DNA of 64,000 bases. Source: Cercozoa sp. M6MM (lineage: Eukaryota > Endomyxa: Ascetosporea). The stretch is from NCBI GenBank assembly GCA_040357565.1, contig JBDODJ010000013.1; one strand, 5' to 3'. Positions 46,376 to 56,463 of this stretch are shown here, one piece after another (the first letter of the stretch is position 1; each line of letters starts with the position of its first letter). Below the pieces are notes generated by a model. It made no database searches, had not been told where the DNA came from, and saw only the letters and a list, made by a program, of their open reading frames with translations. The position numbers and the translations under genes are program-made.

Positions 46376-49300
46376 ATGCCCTCGCCCCCTGGTAGATTAG
46401 ATTTGCATTTCCTTGCAGGACTTTCGATCGCTCGCAGCAGCAAAAATCGGAAACTGGCTTCTTTTTGCCCCAAGCCTAAAAAATCTTTTGTGTTATTGTT
46501 GTGCAAGCAGTGCGCCTTGATGCCTTCGCGCCCCCCATTCGTATTCCCTCGACCGCACCGGTCGAGCAGCAAAAGAAACTAGAGCAGGTGATGTCGCCCA
46601 CCTTCATGATGCGTGAGTCGGCGTCCAACATGGAGCGTAGCGTGGTTCAGCTTCGTGTTGTCATTTCGGCGCCTTCCCGTGAGTTGTTCTGGTCGAACGA
46701 GCCGCCACAGGAAGCAGGCGGATCGGGTGTTGTCGTTCTTCTCAATGAGTCAGTTTATGTCATGACCTTGTTACTCACTTTCTACGTGCTTTGTGTGTGC
46801 AGAAAGAAGTACATTCTCACGTGCGGCCACGTGATTGCCGACGCACAGGTGATTACGCTGGCGCGCGACCAGGACAATGTTTCCGTTCCGCTTCGTCTTG
46901 TGTCGGTCTTTCACGAGGTACAGCTTGCACATTTCGTGACATGAGCACTTCTTAGGAGTCGTCGTTGCTCCCCTGTAGGTCGATCTGGCGCTGCTGGAGC
47001 GCGTGCCGCAGAGTGAACTGAATCCCAACGATTTCGAAGTCGATGACATCGCTGCTGTACCATCATTCTGTCTGCACCTTCAAAAACCGTATTTTACCCG
47101 AATTCAGGTGTGGGACGATCTCTCTTCTCTGGACCTGTACGATCGCAACAAGGGTCTGCCCGTTCGCAGCGAGCAGGTCTCCGTCATTGGTTTCCCGATG
47201 GTGAGCTTTCTGTCTCGAGGCAGTTTCCTTGGTATGAGTGACTAACCTGCCTGGTTGTCACAGGGCGGAACGTCGTTGTGCTTGACCCGTGGCGTCGTGT
47301 CGCGAGTGGAAATGACGCAAACCGCTCACTCGGGCAACTCGTCGCTCGCTGTGCAAGTGGACGCTGCCATTAACTTTGGCAACAGCGGTGCGGGACTTCG
47401 GTGTTTTTCATTGTTGTGTGTTTGTGTGATAACTGTGTCTTACAGGTGGTGCTCTTATCAAGGACGGCAAGCTGCTTGGCATTGTTCACCAGGGCTTTGA
47501 CCAGCTGCAGTCGCACGTAGCTTACTTTCGTGCATTGTTGGAGCTTGCTGTTTTTTTTTTTACTCATGTCTTTTTATTTCAGGGCGAAGCGATCGCGATG
47601 CCTGTGGTGACACACTTCCTGCGGCAATCGATGCGCCTCATGTCCGAATGTACTCACACTAGAGTGATACGCATATCCAGTGTTTAATAAATGCAAACTG
47701 TGTGTAGCTACGGAACGCCCGGTCAAGTGTCGCCTCGCCGTGTTGGGTGCCGCGCAGGCGCAGCCGCTTTTGGACGATCCGAAACTGCGCCGCTTCCTGC
47801 AGGTGCCGGCCTCGCACACTGGGTATAAAGAGCTACATCCTTCTCCTGTTGTCTGTCGACACATTTTGTGATACAGAGGTGTGTGGCTGCGTCGTGTCCC
47901 GCGTCAGCTGAAGTACGCGATGGATGGTATCGACACGTCAATCAAATGTTGTGTGTGCTAATTTTCGTCTTTAAACAGGCGAGGTGAAGGATGACGATGT
48001 GCTCCTTTGCATCGATGGTCTGCCTGTCCGTGGTATAGTTGCATTTGTGCATGTTCCGTTCATTCAAGATAGTCAAGTAATCGCAGGTGACGCTACTGTG
48101 GCTGTGCCCGAAATGGAGTCGCCCGTCTCGCTGAGTTACCTCTGCCAGCAGAAGTAAGTTATCCTTCTGCTTTTCTGTTTTCTACATTGCTTTGGACACT
48201 GTTGTGCAAAGGGAAGTGGGCGACACGATCGATGTTACGCTGTGGCGGCCGTCCGAGAAGCGTCTGATCGAAACGCAAATCGCGCTCGAAGATTCCACAC
48301 GCATCTCGCCTGTGCGACCCTTCGAGTAGCATGCATTCTCATTCTATTTTGTACAATCAATGCTTTATTCTGATGTTTCTGTTTCAGGTACGACACGCCG
48401 TCGTCGTGGCTACTGCTGGACGGCATGGTGTGCACGCGATTGACGCTGCCGCTGTTGGAGGCGCTGCAGCGCGTGTCGGTATCATGGTTCTTTGCTTTGC
48501 TTTCGAAACAGGTATTACCTGAATGTTTGAAGGTGCGTCTCGCAAGCTTCCTCGAGGATCAGGTACACGCAATTCTCTCGTGTTCAACGCGGCTTTTTAA
48601 TGTTGTATTCGTTGGAACAGAGTGGCGTGCAAAGCGCACTGCGTTCCATCCTGGCCAAAGAGCAAATGCCCGAGGGATACGAGTTGCACGAATTCCAGAT
48701 CGTGGTATGTCCTCCGACATGTCCTCTGTGTTGTGTTGTATCTTATTTTCGGCGGTAGGTGGTCGCCGATGTTCTCCAAGATCATGCGAACCGCACCCTT
48801 TGTACTTTTTTCTTTCATACATCATCGACTGTTATCTTTACGTGTTTTGACCGTACTTTTTAGCGAACGCGACGGCACACGTGATGAAGAAGTTCGACGG
48901 CGTGCGCATTTTCAACCTGCGGCACCTCAAGCAGTTGGTGCGTTCGCCGTGTATTTCAACTGTTTTTATAAAATAAAACGAGAAACAGTATTTCTTGTAG
49001 ATGGAAAACGCTACGAACCGCGCTTCGGAGAAGCCCGAACTTTCTCTTGTACGCTTCTTGTGTTGTTGTGACCACTCTGTCTGAGGAAAGTCAGTTGTTT
49101 TTCCGCAGGTTCGTGTTGACTTCACGGATGACACGTCGGTCGTTGTGGATGTCCTGGACGCTGCGCGTCGTCTGCCTGCTCTGATGACGCAGTACAGGTA
49201 GTTTAGACTTATCCCTCATACAGACAACTTTGTGTGTAGTGAATGCCACATCTTTGTGCTGCAGAGTGCCGGCACCTCTGAGTCGTGACCTGATGAGCAA

Positions 49301-49523
49301 GGAGGTACTGTACATTGTTCAAGTGCCACCGAATCGTTGAACTGGGATTGCATGCGTGGTGTTTTAGGAGAGCGCAATGTTCGAAGAAATGTACAAGGCG
49401 CAGCAGCGTATGATGTTCGGCGGTGGTGACTCGGACGACGAGGAAGCGCTGCTCGACTCTGGTGCCATCGTTTACGAGGACGTCGATGAGGACGCCGACA
49501 ATGACGGTGGCATGCACTACTAA
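46376..49523 (+). CDS. Deg/HtrA-family serine protease with PDZ domains
   Basis: ATP-independent trypsin-fold protease of the Deg type found in plants and many protists. ATG at 46376 joins through an intron to RLDAFAPPIRIPSTAPVEQQ. The catalytic triad is visible: His in YILTCGHVIADAQVI, Asp in VDLALLERV, and Ser in INFGNSG-GALIKDGKLLG. VSVIGFPMGGTSLCLTRGVV and SRVEMTQ match the VvGYPiGG...tsGVVSRiEv block. The PDZ region begins near GVWLRRVPRQLKYAMD with DDDVLLCIDGLPVRG, followed by the Deg9-like domain (SWLLLDGMVCTRLTLPLLEA, VVADVLQ, VRIFNLRHLKQL, RVDFTDDTSVVVDVLDAARR). The C-terminus is acidic (SDDEEALLDSGAIVYEDVDE), as in nuclear or nucleolar Deg relatives. About 17 exons. No transit peptide is evident, so a cytosolic or nuclear location is likelier than organellar. 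Confidence 0.88.
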
Positions 49524-49626
49524 CAGATGAATGCCACCGTGCGGAATCACCTGTTCCACTTGCGCTTGTTGGGCGCCGACAACGCGAACGGAATAATTCG
49601 GCTCTGTTTCTCTCTTTTTGCGTTAA

Positions 49627-51135
49627 CTAACCTGACGTAACTAAGTACCGTACTGGCGTCGCTTCTAGCACGGTAGCGTAGCTGTTCCAAGAGTCCACGC
49701 CACGAGAGGTCGGCGGAACTGCGACCATCACAGCGAGTGGAATGCCCTGCTGCCAACAAGGAGGCAACACTAGACAGACTACATCTACGCTAGCCAAACT
49801 GGCACGGAGTGAAGAAGCGCCGGCAGAAAGCGAGCCTGTTCGTACCGTCGCGTTCCTAGAACGTTCGTTGGACGTCTCACTGAATGAATTCGATTACAAT
49901 TGTAAGTTTACACGTACTCGCGTAAGCTCAGTAATTGCATGGCATGTGTCCAGTCGTGAATAATACGGCCGTCTGTGTACGTACATGAACTGCAACTCGG
50001 TGCTGGTGGCCGACGGCGCTCGTGCCTACATGTACGCCAGTCAGTCAGGATTTCCTCCGGCACAAGTTTCCAGTTCCGTCATTGGCGTCGCCGAGTTCTC
50101 CAAGTTGTGACACAGGGATCTGTCGTAAACGCAAAGACATTTTAAACATCCGAGTGCACGTGGCGAGGACACGGTGCACGTACTGTAAATTACCCGCAAC
50201 GCGTGTGCTATCAGGCGGCAAAAAACTGAGTCAGGGTGCAGCATCTCATCAATGTCCAGCGCCGATTTGGTCCAGCATCACAGGCGACAAGTCGCGCAAG
50301 CAGAACGTGTCTGCATCGAGCCTGTAACACTTGACTTTACCTCATCGTTGTGGCCAAAGATACTAAATTCCTATACCAGATGCCTCCAAATATGTGCAGC
50401 CAAGTTTGACGGATGATATCAGAACGTTGTGCAGGCAGCACACGCAGCAGTTGCGTCCACAATGATGCAGCATATTCTTCAGCTTGTTTAATTGAGGCAG
50501 CTGGGACACGTGCAGTGCATGTTTACAGTGGTTTGGGGTTTGTTGAGGTACCTGAATTCTCGTCCAAATACATGCCTGCCCAGTACCTGGTGATTTCCTG
50601 CAGTCACAAACGACTGGTTTCACATTGACACAGAGTGAGAGTGCAAATTAAAAGATCAATTTACCCTGAAAGCGGTGCCGGGATCGATGATCTGAAACTG
50701 CCTGCCGTGATGAAACGAGCACGTGCGAAGTAACAGAGGCATGTAGATCGGCATTTCACCCTCCCAGTAGGTCCATACTGTTCGCTCTAGCACGTGTGCA
50801 GGTTGTTGCATGTGCTGGTGCACTCTGGGACGTGTCATACTTTGCAGCTACATACAAAGGAACATGACGTCGATGAAGAGCAGCCTTGGACTAAAATAAA
50901 CTGAAAAAAGCACTCGCGGCACCTCGGATAATGACAAACGATCGAATGCAAACGTCCCATTTTCAGTCGGCGCGAATGGATGAAACCCTGAGGGCGTCGC
51001 TGGTTCAAACCACTGACGCAGCAGCAGCAAGACCCCAACTGCCACCACCACGAATGCAAACCAACGCTGTTGTGGATCACGTACAGTTGGCAACCTTTGA
51101 ACAAAAGAAATGAACTGAAACTGACTCGAAATCAC
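49627..51135 (-). CDS. Type II membrane glycosyltransferase of capsular-polysaccharide-synthesis (Caps_synth/GT32-like) type; 3' part unclear
   Basis: ATG at 51135 gives MISSQFQFISFVQRLPTVRD, then one membrane helix (WFAFVVVAVGVLLLL) and a lumenal stem. The catalytic part starts TVWTYWEGEMPIYMPLLLRT followed by FHHGRQFQIIDPGTAFR, the W-TYWeG...P block of the Caps_synth family. A later exon ends in LHIFGGI and splices to WLDADTFCLRDLSP, the DxD motif with its usual GGIWLDAD context. After LDQIGAG the frame meets a stop, and the neighbouring frame (SALDIDEMLHPDSVFCRLIA) stays open, so there may be an unseen intron, a frameshift or decay. A plausible last exon (IPLAVMVAVPPTSRGVDSWN to YLVTSG) ends at 49627. 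Donor and acceptor sugars are unknown. Confidence 0.6.
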
Positions 51136-51738
51136 CTGAACTTAGTTTAGCGTTTGGAGCTAAATTTACTTTTCAGCGCATGACATCTTGCAATGTCTTA
51201 ATGTGCTTCGATCACGAGGCACTCTTCGACGCAAAATGCCTAATACGACTCCGAACAGATTTCTGAATATCAAATACGGACCGAGAAAATACGGATTCGA
51301 AACGCCCAAACGGCTGTGTCATTTCTCAGTCTGTATCTGCCCCACTTGAGGTGCGAAAACACGGATTCGAGGTTGAAGGGTTTTCACAAGGGTCTCCACT
51401 TCATCACCCGAGGGCTGAACCTCGTCTCCTCCAGTACCCCCGGCAGCCGCGCCACATTATTTTTTTAAGACTGGATTTGAATTGGTTTTCTGCAGTTTCT
51501 GCTCGACAAGTACTTGAGCCCGGCCCTGAGTCGACATTAAGTGTTGCTGGCGTGTGTGCGTGCAACAGTTGTGAGTTTGAGAAGGCTTAGAGCTCGTGAC
51601 GGGAGTCAAGGCAGCAGCTTTTTTTTGTCGTTGTTGGAAAAACGGGAAAGCGCCCAGGGCTGCGACCAGCGACGTCTCCAGTGTCAGAAATAGCAGAGAT
51701 AGCAGAGTGTCAGTGTCAGTGAAAGCCCAAAGTGCGAC
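51136..51738. other. Divergent promoter region of glycosyltransferase and VPS37
   Basis: About 600 bases between opposite starts. No supported ORF; short direct repeats of GAAAATACGGATTCGA and GAAAACACGGATTCGA occur at about 51284 and 51355. Confidence 0.5.
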
Positions 51739-53347
51739 ATGTCGTGGTTTCGCAAGAAGAGCCACAAGGAGAGTGCGACAAAGCTGTCCGTTCCCTCTCA
51801 CACTGACTCTAACCAAGCAAGTGCAAATGAGCCCTCTCCTGACTGGGTCGTCGTGCAGGAGGCACCCAGGTCACTTTGCTCACAGCACGGGCACAGTTTT
51901 GCTTGATTTCGCTTGGTTTCGCGTTGTTTGCTTTGGATTCGCTTTGTTTTGGCTTTTCGCTTGCTTTCGCGTTATTTCGCTTTGTTTCGCTTGATTTCGC
52001 ATTGTTTCGCTTGATTTCGCATTGTTTCGCTTGATTTCGCATTGTTTCGCTTGATTTCGCATTGTTTCGCTTGATTTCGCATTGTTTCGCTTGAATGTGT
52101 TTGGTGTGACCGCGCAGTCGCGAGAAGCAGATCACGCAGCTGCTGCAGCAGTGTCAGGGCGTGCAGGCGGCCAATGCGCAGCGCACGTCGTTCGATGTGC
52201 CGCTGGCGGGACCGGCACAGCACTTGCGTTTCCAAGTCGTGCTGCCGCCGGGCTTTCCGCAAGAAGCGCCGCGCTTTGTGTTCGCGTCGGTGCGCGTGCA
52301 GCACGAACTCGTCGATTTGAGCGGTCACATTCAGCACCGGGTATGGTCTCTTTTTGTCACCCCCCCCCCCCCTGCCCATATTCCCTATCCCATTACCCCC
52401 TACCCCATTACCTCCTACCCCATTACCCCCTACCCCATTACCTCCTACCCCATTACCCCCTACCCCATTACCCCCTTATCCCACCCACCAGGCATTGCAA
52501 AGCTGGACGGCACACACGTCGCTGGCGCAGTTGGTGAACGAGGTGCGCGCCGAGTTCGCGCAGAAGCCGCCGCAAGAGGTGGCACTGCAGGCACCGAGTG
52601 GCTACTACCGGCCCGTCCAACCTGTCCAACCAACTGGTCAGCCGACTGGTCAACAGACTGGTCAACCGACTGGTCAACCGGCTGGTCAGCAGCCTGTGCA
52701 ACCGGAGGTGCAGCAGAAGAGACAGCACCACATCCCAGCGCCGCCAGTGCCACCGACGTTCGACGAACTGCAGGAGCTCTCGGTGTCGCGACTGCGCAAG
52801 GTGCTCACGGACGAGCGGCGCCTGGCCGACCTGTGCGCCGAACTCGACGTGGTGCGACAACTCTACGTCGTACAGGCGGAGCTGTACGAGGCCGTCGGCG
52901 AGATCAGCACGGACACGCTTGAGAAACGCGAGCAACTCGACCAGGCACGTGCCGAGTACGACACCGCGCGCACGCACTTCGACGCCTCTGTTCAGCAGCG
53001 ACAAGAGCTGCTGCAGCGCCACCGCGCCGTCGCCTCGCGCACCTCGCCTGCCGCCATCGCCGCCGAACTCGACGCTGCTGTCGATGCTTCCGACGCACTC
53101 AGCGAGGAGCTTCTCGATGACTTCTTGGGTACTCCAGCTACATGGCTTTGTAGACAACTCTGTTGACCTGCCCATGCACTGTCCCGTAGGCTCTGACGAA
53201 GGCAGTCTCACGGCCTTCCTCAAGCAGTACAAATCGCAGCGAGAGAAGCTGCACAACATGCAGATCATGCGCGAACGCATCGACGTGCAAACTTCGGCCG
53301 CCGGCGACGTCGTGCAGGCGCCCTACGCGAGTTTCGACATGCGCTAA
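51739..53347 (+). CDS. VPS37A: ESCRT-I subunit VPS37A-like (UEV + Mod(r) domains)
   Basis: Component of ESCRT-I, which sorts ubiquitinated cargo into multivesicular bodies. ATG at 51739 gives MSWFRKKSHKESATK, an N-terminus like human VPS37A (MSW). After the first intron comes the ubiquitin E2-variant fold: SREKQITQLLQQCQG, AQHLRFQVVLPPGFPQEAPR, HELVDLSGHIQHR and ALQSWTAHTSLAQLVNEVRA. A linker of repeated Gln-Pro-Thr-Gly units (about 52615-52700) leads to PPTFDELQELSVSRLRKVLT and the helical Mod(r) domain that packs into the ESCRT-I stalk (LYVVQAELYEAVGEIS, TLEKREQLDQARAEYDTA, SEELLDDFL, LTAFLKQYKSQREKLHNMQI). Intron 1 holds a 20-base tandem repeat and intron 2 a C-rich telomere-like tract. 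The UEV cysteine position is not catalytic, as in the family. Confidence 0.9.
51896..52095 (+). repeat. Tandem repeat, 20-base unit, in VPS37A intron 1
   Basis: The 3' part is about five near-identical units of TTTCGCTTGATTTCGCATTG; the 5' part is a more degenerate series of TTTCGC pieces. This shows expansion from an older TTTCGCTTG half-unit. Confidence 0.92.
52350..52492 (+). repeat. C-rich telomere-like repeat in VPS37A intron 2
   Basis: Runs of CCCCTACCCCATTAC and CCTCCTACCCCATTAC units after a poly-C tract, immediately upstream of the acceptor CACCAG. Confidence 0.9.
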
Positions 53348-54333
53348 GCCTCTCTGTCTCCTTGTTTCCTTGTTTCTATCTTACGTTGCGCACAATGACA
53401 TACTGGCCAGCCAACAACCCTGAGAACCAAGTAACGCTCAACAACTGTCAAAGGACAGCCAGCCTCCCAGCTGGTCACCAAGAGGTCCCCGACATGTTTG
53501 TTTTGTTGAGGTTTTCGAGTGGAGGGACAGAAGAACCGACGTCGCCGACGAGCCTCTCTGCTTGTTGCCCGCAAGGACCGATCATGAAGTCGACTTCGTT
53601 GTCTGGGAAACGCCAGAAGAGGAGTTGGATGGTCCTACCGTACCCTGAGCGGGTGGTAGGCCCGTACGACCGTGCTCTTGTTACCCACTCCAGATTAATG
53701 CAGAGGACCTACGCTACATACTGTAGTTGGTTTCTTATAACAACTAAAGTTCGCCGCGTTCGATTGCGTCGATGCATCATGAGACTTTACTGTATCCGCG
53801 CGGAAGCAACCCTACAACTTACAAAAATCCTCAAGAGAGGTGTAAAAGATCTTGACGTGTGTTCGCTGGGAAGCCTTGAGCAAGCTTTTTGCAGCTGAAC
53901 TCAAAGAAGGGCTCTCGCTCGACCAGAGGCTCTTCTTTTCTTGACTTCACGCCAACTCAATTTCCATCTAACGGGTGCCTTTCCCGTCCACCATCAGTGC
54001 TTTGCCGCCCAACTGAACCGTTGGGGTAACTCACTCTTCCAAACTGACACTTGGCCACTCTCTCTCCAAGAACAGACTTTCTTACGTTCCTTAGTTTTTT
54101 TTTTGTATCACTGGCAAAGTGCCCTCAATTTACCAAGGCCTGATCCCTATCTGAGAGGGCTGCGGTAACGTAACAGAAACCCTGAAAGAGGTGTTGAGGA
54201 TGCCCGAGGTGTTTGAAAGGCCAGGTGTTCAGTTTCTATGTCGGAACGAAAGACGCCCAGCGGGGGAGCCCTTTCAACTGTATTAGTAAGGCGTCTCGTG
54301 CAGAATCGGGATGCCGCCTGCCAGTGCAAGTGG
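53348..54333. other. Intergenic between convergent genes; mostly dispersed repeat copy 2
   Basis: No host gene. A 178-codon plus frame (53362-53898) and another (53941-54168) overlap the repeat; they have no recognised domain and may be remnants of its coding part. A second frame near 53515-53650 (WRDRRTDVADEPLCLLPART) also reads protein-like before stopping. Confidence 0.5.
53630..54172 (+). repeat. Dispersed repeat, copy 2 (possible mobile element remnant)
   Basis: Shares the CCGCGCGGAAG motif (53796 region), the GGGGTAACT box (about 54024), an AACTGACAC segment, a long T tract and the terminal GGGCTGCGGTAAC (about 54157-54170) with copy 1 at 10680-11303. An open frame in the 3' half reads GNSLFQTDTWPLSLQEQTFL and ends YLRGLR-stop. 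Confidence 0.5.
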
Positions 54334-56175
54334 TTAAACTGCATGTTCCTCGTGAATGGCGCGCCAGATTTTTGAGTATTTCTTGCGCAAATCGGCGTGC
54401 TGGAAAACCGGTTGATCATAACAGCTAGGAACAACCTCGGACAGACCAGCGTAAAAAAACAGTACCTGTTTGTGCGCTGACGTTGCGCGAACGTCTTGAC
54501 GTTCGGCGAGGCCGTACAGGAAGGTGCCTAAACGCACATAGTGTATCATATCCTGTCATGTTGAAGAAGAAAACAGACGTGTGAAGGTTACCCATGAGCA
54601 CACGACGCTTATTGAAGAATCCATCCATCTTCTCGCGCAAGTCGCGTCGTTGCCACAGATAGGCGTTCTTTTTCACTTCGTATTTCTGTACAGAAGAACC
54701 GCGCGGATGCAAGAGTGAACACATCTGGATTGAAGTATTTGACTTGATACCTCCTCTGCACGGGTCGCACTCTTGCTCGTGGCAATCACCTGCAAAGTCA
54801 AAAGAGTCTCGAAATATGTTGGGTTTGGAGCAATTTCTGTGTGAATTTGAAAGTGTCATACGCTGCCCTCGGCGATGCGCTGACCTTCGGCCGATCGACG
54901 CTTCTTGTCGCGTTTGAAGGCGGCACAGTCGAAGGCGCGCTTGCCTATGTTGAGTTTCAAGGTTGGCTAAGCTATGATGTATTCGAAGAGGAGAAGTACT
55001 CTTGGTGTAGCGCTTGTGCATGGCGCGAATCTGCTTGGCCTCCAGGTCGAGCGAGCCCAGCTTGGTCACGAATGCTACAGGAAGACAGGGACTACCATCC
55101 ACATTTGGGACAAAGAGAGGGATGCAAGGGTACCCTTGTAGAAGACGTCGCGTTCGAACTTGTCCTCTTCGACGTTGCGAGCAATGTTGGCGCTGGCACG
55201 TGCGCAGATCTGTCCGACCGTCTCGCCGTTGATGGTGTCGGTGTCGGCACTGCTGCGTAACATCTCGCTCTCATCCTTCTCCTCGATGTCGGCGGCTTCG
55301 GCCGCTCCCGGAGCACCGGCTCGTTCTTCCTCGGGTGCCGGCGGTCGAGATGCAGCCTCGCGAGCGAGCTCAGCTGCCACACGTTCCTCTTCGGCCTGGA
55401 CACATAAACCTCAGTCAAAAACAACCCAATAATAAGCTTAAGAAAATACCTCGGCCTCGTGGCGGAACGGTCCCTTAGAGGCATCGAACAACACGTTGGC
55501 GAACTTGCTATTAGCGTCGATGGCCTGGTGACGCACGTGGTACAGGTTGCTGTGTTCAGAAGCATTCTGGAGTAACCCCTCACCACCAAAAAAGAAAAGC
55601 AGTCAAATTTTACCTGGCAGCCTTGTGCAGTTCCACCAGCTCGTCATGTGCCGCCTCGAATCGGCGCCAACGGCTCAGGAAGTCGCGCTTCTCGGGCTGC
55701 TTTGGCGCTTTGCTGCAGAGATTTCCCATTTCACAGTGTGTCTGAGTCTCTTCTCTGTGGGGCTTTCAAGATTTCTGGGAGCTTTCAAGTCTTTCTCTTG
55801 GCTGTCTGCGTTGACTTTTGCGGGTTTCCTGTCACAAAAACTGATACACTCGCACTCACAACGAACTCAAGGGACACAATAGAGCGGCACAAACTGAGTT
55901 TCGCGCTTTCACAACCACACACAAAGAATCTGTTGCTGCCTGCCGCAGGCAACACGAAACTCGGACTCGCGCAGCAGCAATTGTCCCGGCTGCGCTCATT
56001 TCCAGGGCATAAAACGTACCTTCAGACTCGCTGTAACGCAACCTGCAATAACTTTGCGCAATTCGGCACCAGTGACAGTTTCCCTGGTCGTCAGTCCGAC
56101 CTCAAACTCTGCTGCAGATGAGGTTGCCACGTGCACAAAGCCAAACTCCATCCCGAACGCTGCTGCACTGTTCAT
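54334..56175 (-). CDS. Unknown charged helical protein, about 10 exons
   Basis: ATG at 56175 gives MNSAAAFGMEFGFVHVATSS, then KRDFLSRWRRFEAAHDELVE, NLYHVRHQAIDANSKFANVL, a Glu/Ala-rich exon (AEEERVAAELAREAASRPPA to DTDTINGETVGQICARASAN), TKLGSLDLEAKQIRAMHKRY, KRAFDCAAFKRDKKRRSAEG, YEVKKNAYLWQRRDLREKMD, HYVRLGTFLYGLAERQDVRA and the end YSKIWRAIHEEHAV at 54334. All joins hold phase. The product is rich in charged residues and helical throughout, with no signal peptide, membrane helix or known motif. I do not recognise the family, but the exon consistency makes it a real gene. Confidence 0.65.
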
Positions 56176-56463
56176 CTAAAATTACTGCACTGATCATTAC
56201 AATCATAACCAACACGCGGCCAAGCACAGTAAAAACCCATAAGAAAGCGTGATCTTTATACAGAAAAGGAAACGGCGCTCATTTTTGTGTGAATCGCTTT
56301 TCACACCGTATTGGGTAGTGTTGTTCCTTGTGACTGCACGACTTAGTACAAACTATTAATTGCGTGCACCAAAATCGGAACAGGTGCGCCAGGCATACCC
56401 AGAACTTGTTTTTATTGTGTGGTTTCTCGTGACTCGACCAATCATCGGGTTTTTGTGCGCAGG

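Noticed and set aside
51001-51025. GGTTCAAAC motif resembling a tRNA T-loop
   Set aside because: It lies inside the glycosyltransferase coding sequence (LRQWFEPATP on the minus strand), and no acceptor, D or anticodon arm can be folded around it.
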